Assembly: GCA_020438915.1 (NCBI GenBank)
Contig: JAGQTR010000490.1
Span: 1-5,389 of the forward strand
Origin: Mycobacterium sp.
GTDB lineage: Bacteria; Actinomycetota; Actinomycetes; Mycobacteriales; Mycobacteriaceae
Direction of reading: 5' to 3'
Length of the DNA: 5,389 bases
Shown here: positions 1 through 5,389 of the stretch, one piece after another
Numbering within the stretch: the stretch's first letter is position 1
Layout: the number at the start of each line of letters is the position of its first letter
Made by a program: the position numbers and the translations under genes
Notes under the pieces: generated by a model
What the model was told of the DNA's origin: nothing
Databases searched by the model: none
What the model saw: only the letters and a program-made list of their open reading frames with translations

Positions 1-220
1 TCAGGCGATTGATCATCTTCATGGTCGTGGTCTTACCGCACCCCGACGGCCCGACGAACATCACGATCTCGCCGGCGGGGATCTCGATCGTCACGTTGTC
101 CACCGCGGGGCTGGAGGTCTCGTCGTAGCGTTTGGTGACGCCGTCGAGCAGGATGCGCGCAGCTGCGGCGGGCTCCGATTCGCGGCGGCGGACCCGATCG
201 GATGTTGCCAGATCAGACAC
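1..220 (-). CDS. Osmoprotectant (glycine betaine-type) ABC transporter ATP-binding subunit, N-terminal part
   Basis: This is the ATPase that would energise uptake of a quaternary-amine osmoprotectant through the membrane permease encoded just upstream. Only the first 73 residues are present because the gene runs off the left edge. Visible are a hydrophilic N-terminal stretch of about 22 residues, the start of the ABC domain (RILLDGVTKRYDE, residues 22-34) and a Walker A motif GPSGCGKTT at residues 57-65. It is followed by TMKMINRL, typical of the ProV/OpuCA branch. The Q-loop, signature motif, Walker B and any CBS domains lie outside the window. The GTG start at 220 is chosen because AAGGGGG lies 4 bases upstream and no other start precedes the ABC domain. 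The start overlaps the permease stop by 8 bases (GTGTCTGA), which suggests translational coupling. Family assignment is strong; the exact substrate is inferred. Confidence 0.9.
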   Translation of the reverse strand, partial: MSDLATSDRVRRRESEPAAAARILLDGVTKRYDETSSPAVDNVTIEIPAGEIVMFVGPSGCGKTTTMKMINRL

Positions 221-860
221 GAATCCCCCTTGGAGTGGTGAGTCGAGTGAAGACGTTGAGCACGGTGTCCAGGATGACGGCCAAAATGAGGATGCCGACG
301 GTGGCCGCGACTATCGAGTTGGTGGCGTTGGCACCGCCCATCCGGGAGATCCCCGAGAAGATGTAGCCGCCCAGCCCTGGGCCGAGAGCGAACGCCGCGA
401 TCGCCGCGATACCCATCAGCATTTGGGCCGACACCCGCACGCCGGTCATGATCACCGGCCAGGCCAGCGGCAACTCCAGCCGCACCAGGGTGCTGAGCCT
501 GCTCATACCCATGCCGCGCGCGGACTCCACCAGTGTCTTGTCCACACCGGTGAGTCCGACGACGACGTTACGCAGAATCGGAAACACCCCGAAGAAGGAC
601 AGCATGATCACCGAAGGCAGGACACCAAGGCCGACAACGCCGACCAGCACGCCCAGCAGGGCATACGACGGGATCGTCAGACCGATCGCGGTCAAGGCGT
701 TGCCCGCGGCCACCCCCCAGGACGAGCGGTAGATCAGCACCCCGAGGACGACCGCGATCACGGTCGCCACGACCAGCGTCTGAACGACCAGGCTCATGTG
801 CTGGTAGGCGAGAAATGACAAGACCGTCCAGCGATCTCGCACGAACTCGACCAAGCCCAT
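213..860 (-). CDS. Osmoprotectant ABC transporter permease (ProW/OpuCB-like)
   Basis: This is an integral membrane subunit of a betaine/choline/proline-type ABC importer. The 215-residue length fits OpuCB-like permeases. Hydrophobic segments lie roughly at residues 19-44, 52-74, 76-100, 135-160 and 183-206. TIPSYALLG at 62-70 and VFPILRNVVVGLTGVD at 92-107 are characteristic of this branch. The EAA loop, which docks onto the ATPase, is at about 111-135 (VESARGMGMSRL, then ELPLAWP). The ATG at 860 is supported by AGGAGG at 869-864. The gene is first in the operon seen here and the ATPase follows with an 8-base overlap; in related operons a second permease and a binding protein usually follow, beyond the left edge. 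Substrate cannot be read from the permease alone. Resemblance to methionine-type permeases was considered, but the TIPS and RNVVVGL motifs favour osmoprotectant transport. Confidence 0.93.
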   Translation of the reverse strand: MGLVEFVRDRWTVLSFLAYQHMSLVVQTLVVATVIAVVLGVLIYRSSWGVAAGNALTAIGLTIPSYALLGVLVGVVGLGVLPSVIMLSFFGVFPILRNVVVGLTGVDKTLVESARGMGMSRLSTLVRLELPLAWPVIMTGVRVSAQMLMGIAAIAAFALGPGLGGYIFSGISRMGGANATNSIVAATVGILILAVILDTVLNVFTRLTTPRGIRV

Positions 861-965
861 GATCCTCCTGATCCCTCACACTCGCGTTTGGGTCAACCAA
901 TCACGTCTACCCCGAGATCGTCAGGTCAAACCCACCCACCCCGGTCACGGCCAACGATAGAGCAA
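861..965 (-). promoter_or_regulatory. Intergenic leader of the ABC importer operon
   Basis: This is the 105-base gap between the APC transporter stop and the permease start, the only sizeable non-coding space upstream of the importer operon. On the minus strand it carries two TTGACC hexamers (929-924 and 896-891), 33 bases apart and resembling -35 elements. I could not find a convincing -10 hexamer at 16-19 bases from either. The second lies inside a weak dyad with TTGG/CCAA arms (888-900). There is a G-rich tract at 942-931. The Shine-Dalgarno AGGAGG sits at 869-864. No clear rho-independent terminator for the upstream gene is visible, so read-through from it is possible. A promoter here is plausible but not proved. 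Confidence 0.3.
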
Positions 966-2165
966 TCAGCCGGCGGGCTGGGCGAATAAGGTGATGGCCC
1001 CCATGAGCGCAGCGAGTACACCGAACCCGATCCGTTTCGGCATCGACTTGGTGGTGCGCAGCGCGATGATCGCCTGGATCGCGTAGTAGGCGGCGAAGGC
1101 GCGCGAGGCGATCGCCACGATCACGTAGGTGTCTACTGTGGCGGCCAGCGCGATCGCCGCCACCCCGCTGACCAGGAACGGCCGGGGGCCATGCATCCAG
1201 CGGGCCAGCCGGCGTAAGTCCCCGTCGGCGGCCGCCGTATCGGCGACGGCCGCGCTGAACTGGCTCAGGACCGCAGAGGCCACGAGCGGTAGCGCCAGCA
1301 ACGGTGCTACCCGAGTGGTGATGTCCAGCAACGTGTCATCGGCACCGGCGTCGGTGCCCAACCCCATCACCGGCGTCGCCACCAACACGAAGCCCACATA
1401 GATCGACGCGGCGATGCCCTGGGCGACCCGCGAAGCCCAGACCCGGGTTTCAGCGTTGTATTCGTCGGCGAGGTAACGCACGGTTTCAAATCCCTGCACG
1501 GTGATGACGATTCCGCCGAGTACCAGCAGCGTCTGCACGACGCCCATGTCGGGAATCGGCGGGAGCGACAGGCCGGTATCCCCCAGCAGCGCGCGGCCGT
1601 CGTGCAGCAGCAGGGTCGCCCCCAGCACCGTGGTCAAGGCGAGAACGGCGGCGAGGGTGACCCGGTCGAGTTTGTCGAGTCCGGAGAACCCGCGCACGAT
1701 GCCGATGACGACGATCACCACCACAGCGCCGCACGCGACCAGGCGTTCGGCGACCGGGGAGCCACCTTCCACCAGGTAGCTGATGAGGTACACGGCCATG
1801 ATGCGCAGGTACAGCGCCACCGAGATCACATAGGCCACGGCGATCACCGCGTCGGCGAACCACCCGAGGCGGTCGGTGACCGAGTCAAGTTCACCAGAGT
1901 TGTCGAGCGGCTCGACCACTCGCACGCCGTGCCGGATCGCGGTACCCGCAGACCAGGCCACGGCGGATACGGCGATGGCCCCGAATACCGCGAGCGGTCC
2001 GAGGGCGCCCTCGAGCACCGGGACGATGATGAGCAGCCCCGACCCCAGGATGGACGCCAGGGGGGTGACTGTCGCCGCAAGCACGCGGCGCCGACTGACC
2101 GCCGCGCCGGACTTCGACAAGCCGGTTACCTGTCTGCTTGGGAGTTGTGCAGGTTCATTCTGCAC
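966..2165 (-). CDS. APC-superfamily transporter (amino acid permease-like), substrate unknown
   Basis: This is a very hydrophobic protein of about 399 residues with roughly 11 membrane segments by eye. It is probably a secondary transporter of amino acids or related solutes in the plasma membrane. Evidence for the APC (LeuT-like) fold: the first helix (about 28-51) carries ASILGSGLLI, matching the glycine-rich unwound substrate site of TM1. The sixth hydrophobic segment ends in QGFETVRYLADEYN, the usual APC TM6 followed by an acidic loop. The length is somewhat short for APC permeases, which are often 430-500 residues with 12 helices. I prefer the GTG at 2165 because AGGGG lies 7 bases upstream; a GTG at 2186 would add 7 residues but has no Shine-Dalgarno. 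It is divergent from the mechanosensitive channel and lies 105 bases upstream of the osmoprotectant importer on the same strand, so co-transcription with it is possible. The superfamily call is good; I do not recognise the specific subfamily. Confidence 0.8.
   Translation of the reverse strand: MQNEPAQLPSRQVTGLSKSGAAVSRRRVLAATVTPLASILGSGLLIIVPVLEGALGPLAVFGAIAVSAVAWSAGTAIRHGVRVVEPLDNSGELDSVTDRLGWFADAVIAVAYVISVALYLRIMAVYLISYLVEGGSPVAERLVACGAVVVIVVIGIVRGFSGLDKLDRVTLAAVLALTTVLGATLLLHDGRALLGDTGLSLPPIPDMGVVQTLLVLGGIVITVQGFETVRYLADEYNAETRVWASRVAQGIAASIYVGFVLVATPVMGLGTDAGADDTLLDITTRVAPLLALPLVASAVLSQFSAAVADTAAADGDLRRLARWMHGPRPFLVSGVAAIALAATVDTYVIVAIASRAFAAYYAIQAIIALRTTKSMPKRIGFGVLAALMGAITLFAQPAG
2147..2165 (-). 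repeat. 6-bp inverted repeat starting at the APC transporter start codon
   Basis: GTGCAG (2147-2152) and CTGCAC (2160-2165) are perfectly complementary, with a 7-base loop. In the mRNA the 5' arm begins with the GTG start codon itself, so the first two codons would be paired. It abuts the larger repeat at 2165-2188 and shares one base with it. It may be chance, but its position on the start codon is notable. Confidence 0.4.
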
Positions 2166-2188
2166 GGTGACACCCCTGCAGGTCACCG
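2165..2188 (-). promoter_or_regulatory. 7-bp inverted repeat enclosing the ribosome binding site of the APC gene
   Basis: CGGTGAC (2165-2171) and GTCACCG (2182-2188) form a perfect 7-bp inverted repeat around a 10-base spacer. On the mRNA this is a stem with the Shine-Dalgarno AGGGG (2177-2173) in the loop. The first G of the GTG start codon (2165) is the last base of the stem. It could be a translation-controlling hairpin, or a DNA operator for a dimeric regulator acting on both divergent genes. The repeat is seen directly; the role is inference. Confidence 0.5.
2173..2177 (-). promoter_or_regulatory. Ribosome binding site that decides the APC transporter start
   Basis: AGGGG on the minus strand lies 7 bases before GTG 2165, an ideal spacing. 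The longer alternative start at 2186 is preceded by AGTTCTAAACAGC, which has no Shine-Dalgarno character. The site falls in the loop of the 2165-2188 inverted repeat. Confidence 0.6.
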
Positions 2189-2240
2189 CTGTTTAGAACT
2201 GCGCCCCTCGGTGAATCCCCCTAGGCGATGAGACCGTCCC
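2189..2240. promoter_or_regulatory. Divergent intergenic region between APC transporter and MscS channel
   Basis: This stretch of about 50 bases must hold at least part of the promoters for both divergent genes. I see no strong -35/-10 pair in either direction. An AT-richer patch, TTTAGAA, at about 2192-2198 is the only weak -10 candidate. A GATGAGA at 2227-2233, 7 bases before the ATG, may serve as a poor ribosome binding site for the channel. Confidence 0.3.
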
Positions 2241-3227
2241 ATGCCCGCTGAGGTCGCACTCGCCGACGGTGTGCGGATCTTCGGGGTCACCCTGGTCGGA
2301 GTCAGCACCTCGACGGCGGTGAAGCTTGCGTTCACTCTGGGGCTGATCGTCCTCGTCCTCCTCATTCGCGGGCTGGCGCTGACCATCAGCCGGCGCATCC
2401 TCGGCGGCGAGGTCGCCGACCCTCGGCGGTTCTGGGCGCGGCAGGGCATTCAAGTCATCGCGACGCTGATCCTCGTCGACGGCCTGGTCTCGATCTGGGT
2501 GACGCCGGAGACCGATGTCACCACCGGCGTCGGGCTCATCAGCGCCGGATTGGCGTTCGCCCTTCAGAAAGTGATCACCTCGCTTGCGGCCTACTTCGTC
2601 ATCTTGCGCGGGGACACCTTCGGCGTCGGCGACCGGATAACGCTGGGCGGCGTGCGCGGCGACGTCATTCGCCTCGGATTTCTCAAAACCACAATCATGG
2701 AAATGGGTCAGCCGCCCTCTGTCGCCGAAACCCATCCCGCCGTATGGGTGAACTCGCGGCAATACACCGGTCGGATCGTCACGGTGACCAACGGCGTCAT
2801 CTTCGATGAACCGGTGTACAACTACACCCGCGAGTTCCCCTACCTGTGGGAGGAGATCGTCCTGCCGATCACCTACCGGGACGACCGTCACGAGGTGGAG
2901 AGGATCCTGCTCGCCGCGGCTCGCGAGCACGCCGTCGTCGACGACCCGGACGCCGAGGCGGCGCTGGCGCGAATGCAATCACGGTTCGCGTTGTCGGATG
3001 CCTCCCTGACCCCCGCGGTGTACTGGCGGATCACCGACAACTGGCTGGAGGTCTCACTACGATTCGTGGTTCGGCACCGCGGAGTCCGCGTGGTCAAAGA
3101 CCGGATGTCGCGCGACATTCTGGCGGGCCTGGATGCTGCCGGTATCGGCATCGCGTCGGCAACCTACGACATCGTCGGGATTCCAGGACTTCAACTCGAG
3201 AAGAACCGGGACGACCGACAGGAATGA
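2241..3227 (+). CDS. MscS-family mechanosensitive channel protein
   Basis: This is a small-conductance mechanosensitive channel homologue that would open under membrane tension and release solutes during hypo-osmotic shock. Its 328 residues resemble E. coli MscS (about 286) plus modest extensions. Three hydrophobic segments lie near residues 26-48, 67-88 and 95-123. The third has the glycine/alanine-rich pore-helix pattern GLISAGLAFALQKVITSLAA (98-117). It runs into the beta-domain signature (FGVGDRITLGGVRGDV, 127-142) and FLKTTIMEMG (147-156). About 22 extra residues (157-178, containing WVNSRQYTG) precede RIVTVTNGVIFDEPVYNYT (178-196), the strand matching the MscS IPNG/N-F-S region, with Thr-Asn in place of the usual Pro-Asn. 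The remaining residues fit the alpha/beta cytosolic cage. The ATG at 2241 has only a weak ribosome binding site, but no better in-frame start exists. It is divergent from the APC transporter and near the osmoprotectant importer, which fits a role in osmotic balance. Confidence 0.92.
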   Translation: MPAEVALADGVRIFGVTLVGVSTSTAVKLAFTLGLIVLVLLIRGLALTISRRILGGEVADPRRFWARQGIQVIATLILVDGLVSIWVTPETDVTTGVGLISAGLAFALQKVITSLAAYFVILRGDTFGVGDRITLGGVRGDVIRLGFLKTTIMEMGQPPSVAETHPAVWVNSRQYTGRIVTVTNGVIFDEPVYNYTREFPYLWEEIVLPITYRDDRHEVERILLAAAREHAVVDDPDAEAALARMQSRFALSDASLTPAVYWRITDNWLEVSLRFVVRHRGVRVVKDRMSRDILAGLDAAGIGIASATYDIVGIPGLQLEKNRDDRQE

Positions 3228-3230
3228 CCG

Positions 3231-4121
3231 CTACTCCGGTGTTATGGATTCCAGCGCAAACGTGCGCACCCGGCCGGCAACCGTTGCGGCACATTGGGAA
3301 AGCAACGGCTCGGACAACTGCTCGATCAAGACGACCGTGACGTGTCCGGTCCTCCCGCTCAGCACCACCCGGGTCGTTTCGTCCTTGGTCTCGACATGCA
3401 CCTGGGCAAGGGCATCGATACGATCCTCACCGGACCTCTCGCGCGCGAAGTACTGCGCTGCCTGCACCGCATGTGGCAGCGATGTGCGTCCCCGCAGTAA
3501 CGAATTGTCCAGTCGTCCCTCGAGGTAGAGCCGCACCAGATTCGGCGGATCCGTCGAATCGACGCGTCCGTAGCACAGTCCTTCCGGCAGTATCAACATC
3601 GTGGCCGCAAACCGATCGCCCCCCAGATGCGAGCATTCCCACGTCAACTCGGGATACTCTGCGGCTATCGCAGCGACTGCTCCGCGGCCGCGCACCGCAC
3701 AGCACTGATCGTGCTTGCCGTGGGCGCAGACCGCGACCAGTGGTTCCACCGCCGGCCGGCCGTCCGAGCCGTCCAACGCAAGCTCCAGGTAGTCGCGGGG
3801 AGTGTCCACCTCCCCGTGGTGCAGCGCTTCCTGGCCTACACGGCAGTCGGCGACGAACCAACGCCAGCGCTTCGCCGCGGGGCGACGCCCATGCCGACGT
3901 ACAGCCGCGATCCGCATGCCGGCCGCCTCCGCGCGACGCACGACAGCACGTCCCAGCTGCGGATCGATAACAGTCGGGGAGTTCAAGAAAGCCGAATTTC
4001 CCCATGGGCCAGGAATTTCCAGCAACAACCATGTCGACCCCGCCGAGGCGGTACCGTACATGGGATCATCGCGCGCAAGCGACTGATCGCTACAGGGCAC
4101 CCAATCGACTGTTCGAGTCAT
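3231..4121 (-). CDS. Sucrase/ferredoxin-like protein (thioredoxin-fold [2Fe-2S] family)
   Basis: This is a 296-residue cytosolic protein of the Suc_Fer-like family, related to yeast Apd1 and Aim32, predicted to bind a [2Fe-2S] cluster and transfer electrons. No membrane segment or signal peptide is seen. Family marks in order: an N-terminal PCSDQSLARDDPMYGTA (9-25), then LEIPGPWG (34-41). The core VCAHGKHDQCCAVRGR (131-146) has Cys132, Cys140 and Cys141; Cys132 and Cys141 form C-x8-C. WECSHLGGDRFAATMLILP (161-179) follows, with His165 and, four residues later, Asp169. The 'sucrase' name is historical and implies no sugar hydrolysis. The ATG at 4121 overlaps the stop of the upstream JmjC oxygenase gene (ATGA) without a good Shine-Dalgarno, which points to translational coupling. 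Its TAG stop is 3 bases from the stop of the convergent channel gene. Family call is strong; cluster binding and electron partner are inferred. Confidence 0.9.
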   Translation of the reverse strand: MTRTVDWVPCSDQSLARDDPMYGTASAGSTWLLLEIPGPWGNSAFLNSPTVIDPQLGRAVVRRAEAAGMRIAAVRRHGRRPAAKRWRWFVADCRVGQEALHHGEVDTPRDYLELALDGSDGRPAVEPLVAVCAHGKHDQCCAVRGRGAVAAIAAEYPELTWECSHLGGDRFAATMLILPEGLCYGRVDSTDPPNLVRLYLEGRLDNSLLRGRTSLPHAVQAAQYFARERSGEDRIDALAQVHVETKDETTRVVLSGRTGHVTVVLIEQLSEPLLSQCAATVAGRVRTFALESITPE

Positions 4122-5350
4122 CTGTCGGTGGGCCTGCCATACCCACCCGAAACGGGTACGACTACCGCCTCCCGAAGCAGCCTGCGGATCACCACCTCGC
4201 CGTCTGCGGAGTCCAGACCGGGCAGGGTGGCGGCATCGACGACACGGCCGCTATGAATTGCGGCCACCGCGGCTGTGCACGATCCCGGAAAGCTCACAGT
4301 GCGGTCGGGTAACCGCAGGAGTAACCGCCCGCCTCGGCGCTCGATCGTCGCGATGAGCCCGTGCCGCCACCTTACGGCGGTCGTTGCCGCCCGCTCGGCT
4401 GCCTCGAGAGTGGCCAGCGGCCGGACTGCGACCGGACGAGTTCTCGCGGCGAACTGCTGCGACAAGCCGGTGGCCGCGGCCTCCCCGAGGACCGCGGCGC
4501 CATCGCGCATCGTCTCGGTCAACTCGGCGATGACCTTGGTCGTGGCTGCCATCATCTCGTTCTGATCGGTCACGTCCAATCCCAAAGGGAGTGACCGTCT
4601 GAATTCCTCGTTGTTTTCCAATTGATCGACGACGGCGCGGACGATGTCCATAGCGGTGAGGGGCGCTGCCCCAATCGTCAGATGGATCGACAGGTCACCC
4701 AACGCTTGCGCGGAGTGCACCCAGCCCCGCGGCAAGTAGAGCGCGTCGCCCGCCGTCAGCACGGTGTCGATGACTGGCTCGTCTCGGACACGACGGGAGA
4801 TTGCCTCTCGGTGGCCGGTCCAGGCGTGCGCGGACAGCGGGTCGGTATGCACCGGCTCGTGAACTGTCCAATGCTTGCGGCCTGCGGTTTGCAACACGAA
4901 CACGTCATGGACGTCGTAGTGGGGGTCGAAGCCGCGACCCTTCGGCGGCGTCACGTAGGCATTGGCCTGCACCGGGTGGCCCACATCGTCGACCACAGCG
5001 CGAACGAAGTCGATGAGCGGGGGCCACAGCCGGTGCAGCCCCTGCAGCACTATCGTTGCGCCAGCGGTGAATTGGGCGAGAATCTTCGCCGTATCCACTT
5101 GGTCGGGCATCTCCGCGCCGAAACCCGCTGGACCGAGGTAACCCTCTCGGGCCAGTATTTCGCCCTCGTTGGCCACCCGGATGAACGGAGCGCGCACCCC
5201 GCGCTCAGCGAGCAACTCGTCGACGGCTCGCGCCGAGAGTAAGTCGCTGAAGTCGCGGGGTAGCGCGTCAGCACGGCTGAGAAGCGGCGCACGGCCCCAG
5301 TGATCGCGCGCGAACGTCTGGGGATCGGTGGCTATGCAGCGACTCAGCAC
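4118..5350 (-). CDS. JmjC/cupin Fe(II)/2-oxoglutarate oxygenase, ribosomal-oxygenase-like
   Basis: This is a predicted protein hydroxylase of the ribosomal oxygenase group (NO66, MINA53, bacterial YcfD/RoxA), which hydroxylate histidine or arginine in ribosomal proteins. The target here is unknown. The N-terminus has DPQTFARDHWGRAPLL (9-24), the usual opening of this family. The cupin core begins near 100 with VLQGLHRLWPPL. Iron ligands are predicted as His144 and Asp146 (in FDPHYDVHDVFVLQ) and His212 (LPRGWVHSA). Lys159 in AGRKHW is the likely 2-oxoglutarate anchor. A helical linker (about 232-325) precedes a C-terminal region (about 340-400) resembling the winged-helix domain of ribosomal oxygenases, so the 410-residue architecture looks complete. 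The GTG at 5350 has no clear Shine-Dalgarno, but it is the most upstream start codon in frame here and fits the family's N-terminus. The frame stays open to the window edge, so a start further out is possible. Its TGA overlaps the ATG of the ferredoxin-like gene. Confidence 0.88.
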   Translation of the reverse strand: MLSRCIATDPQTFARDHWGRAPLLSRADALPRDFSDLLSARAVDELLAERGVRAPFIRVANEGEILAREGYLGPAGFGAEMPDQVDTAKILAQFTAGATIVLQGLHRLWPPLIDFVRAVVDDVGHPVQANAYVTPPKGRGFDPHYDVHDVFVLQTAGRKHWTVHEPVHTDPLSAHAWTGHREAISRRVRDEPVIDTVLTAGDALYLPRGWVHSAQALGDLSIHLTIGAAPLTAMDIVRAVVDQLENNEEFRRSLPLGLDVTDQNEMMAATTKVIAELTETMRDGAAVLGEAAATGLSQQFAARTRPVAVRPLATLEAAERAATTAVRWRHGLIATIERRGGRLLLRLPDRTVSFPGSCTAAVAAIHSGRVVDAATLPGLDSADGEVVIRRLLREAVVVPVSGGYGRPTDR

Positions 5351-5361
5351 GGAGCGTGCGG

Positions 5362-5389
5362 CTACGCGGTGCCGTCGGCGCCGCCGTCG
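5362..5389 (-). CDS. Possible C-terminal tail of an upstream gene
   Basis: One minus-strand frame entering from the right edge reads DGGADGTA and then TAG at 5364-5362, which is 11 bases before the oxygenase GTG. All eight sense codons end in G or C, as expected of coding sequence in this genome, while the oxygenase frame over the same bases reads as an unlikely run of arginines. This suggests a further operon gene whose translation could feed ribosomes to the oxygenase start. Eight codons are too few to identify a family. Confidence 0.3.

Noticed and set aside
132..818. A 228-residue plus-strand open frame opposite the permease.
   Set aside because: It is antisense to a permease with clear family motifs. 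The translation is a hydrophilic His/Asp/Arg/Gln-rich shadow typical of the reverse strand of high-GC membrane-protein genes.
946..968. A rho-independent terminator after the APC transporter.
   Set aside because: The best hairpin near the stop has only about 3 base pairs and no T-run follows it on the minus strand.
2163..2186. GTG 2186 as the start of the APC transporter (406 residues).
   Set aside because: It has no Shine-Dalgarno, whereas GTG 2165 has AGGGG at a 7-base spacing. The extra 7 residues show no family feature.
1602..2231. A 209-residue plus-strand open frame opposite the APC transporter.
   Set aside because: It has low-complexity His/Asp/Gly/Arg composition, no recognisable motif, and its partner strand encodes a convincing membrane protein.
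2193..2978. A 261-residue minus-strand open frame opposite the MscS gene.
   Set aside because: The plus strand carries the full MscS signature; this frame is a charged, motif-free shadow.
3231..4121. Reading the ferredoxin-like protein as a true sucrase.
   Set aside because: It has no glycoside hydrolase motifs; the Cys-rich thioredoxin-like core explains the family name, which is historical.
3627..4256. Plus-strand open frames of 165-209 residues opposite the ferredoxin-like gene.
   Set aside because: The minus strand has the conserved Cys/His core of the Suc_Fer-like family. The plus-strand products are Arg/Pro/Ser-rich without domains.
4622..5242. A 206-residue plus-strand open frame opposite the JmjC gene.
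   Set aside because: It is antisense to an intact oxygenase with all iron ligands; no independent start signal or family resemblance.

Overview
The window is high-GC and gene-dense. GTG starts, overlapping genes and protein families common in mycobacteria and related actinobacteria suggest an actinobacterial chromosome, most likely a Mycobacterium or Mycolicibacterium relative. This is judged from composition and family resemblance only; no rRNA or other taxonomic marker is present. There are six well-supported protein genes (one cut by the left edge), and the tail of a seventh may be present at the right edge. I see no tRNA, rRNA, CRISPR array, insertion sequence or phage gene.

Left part (1-965, minus strand): the start of an osmoprotectant-type ABC importer operon. 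A ProW/OpuCB-like permease comes first and overlaps by 8 bases the ATPase gene, which is truncated at base 1 just after its Walker A motif. A 105-base gap separates the operon from the gene upstream.

Middle (966-3227): an APC-superfamily transporter of about 399 residues on the minus strand is divergent from a MscS-family mechanosensitive channel on the plus strand. The short region between them holds a perfect 7-bp inverted repeat whose loop contains the Shine-Dalgarno of the transporter gene. Its stem ends on the GTG start codon. The uptake system, transporter and channel together look like an osmotic or solute-handling neighbourhood (inference).

Right part (3231-5389, minus strand): a JmjC/cupin oxygenase with the layout of the ribosomal oxygenases (NO66/MINA53/YcfD type) comes first. 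Its stop codon overlaps the start of a sucrase/ferredoxin-like protein (thioredoxin-fold [2Fe-2S] family, relatives Apd1/Aim32) in an ATGA junction. The pair looks like a translationally coupled Fe(II)/2-oxoglutarate oxygenase plus iron-sulfur protein unit, the most interesting biological pairing here. A short reading frame ending 11 bases before the oxygenase start hints at a further upstream gene. The channel and the ferredoxin-like gene converge with only 3 bases between their stop codons.
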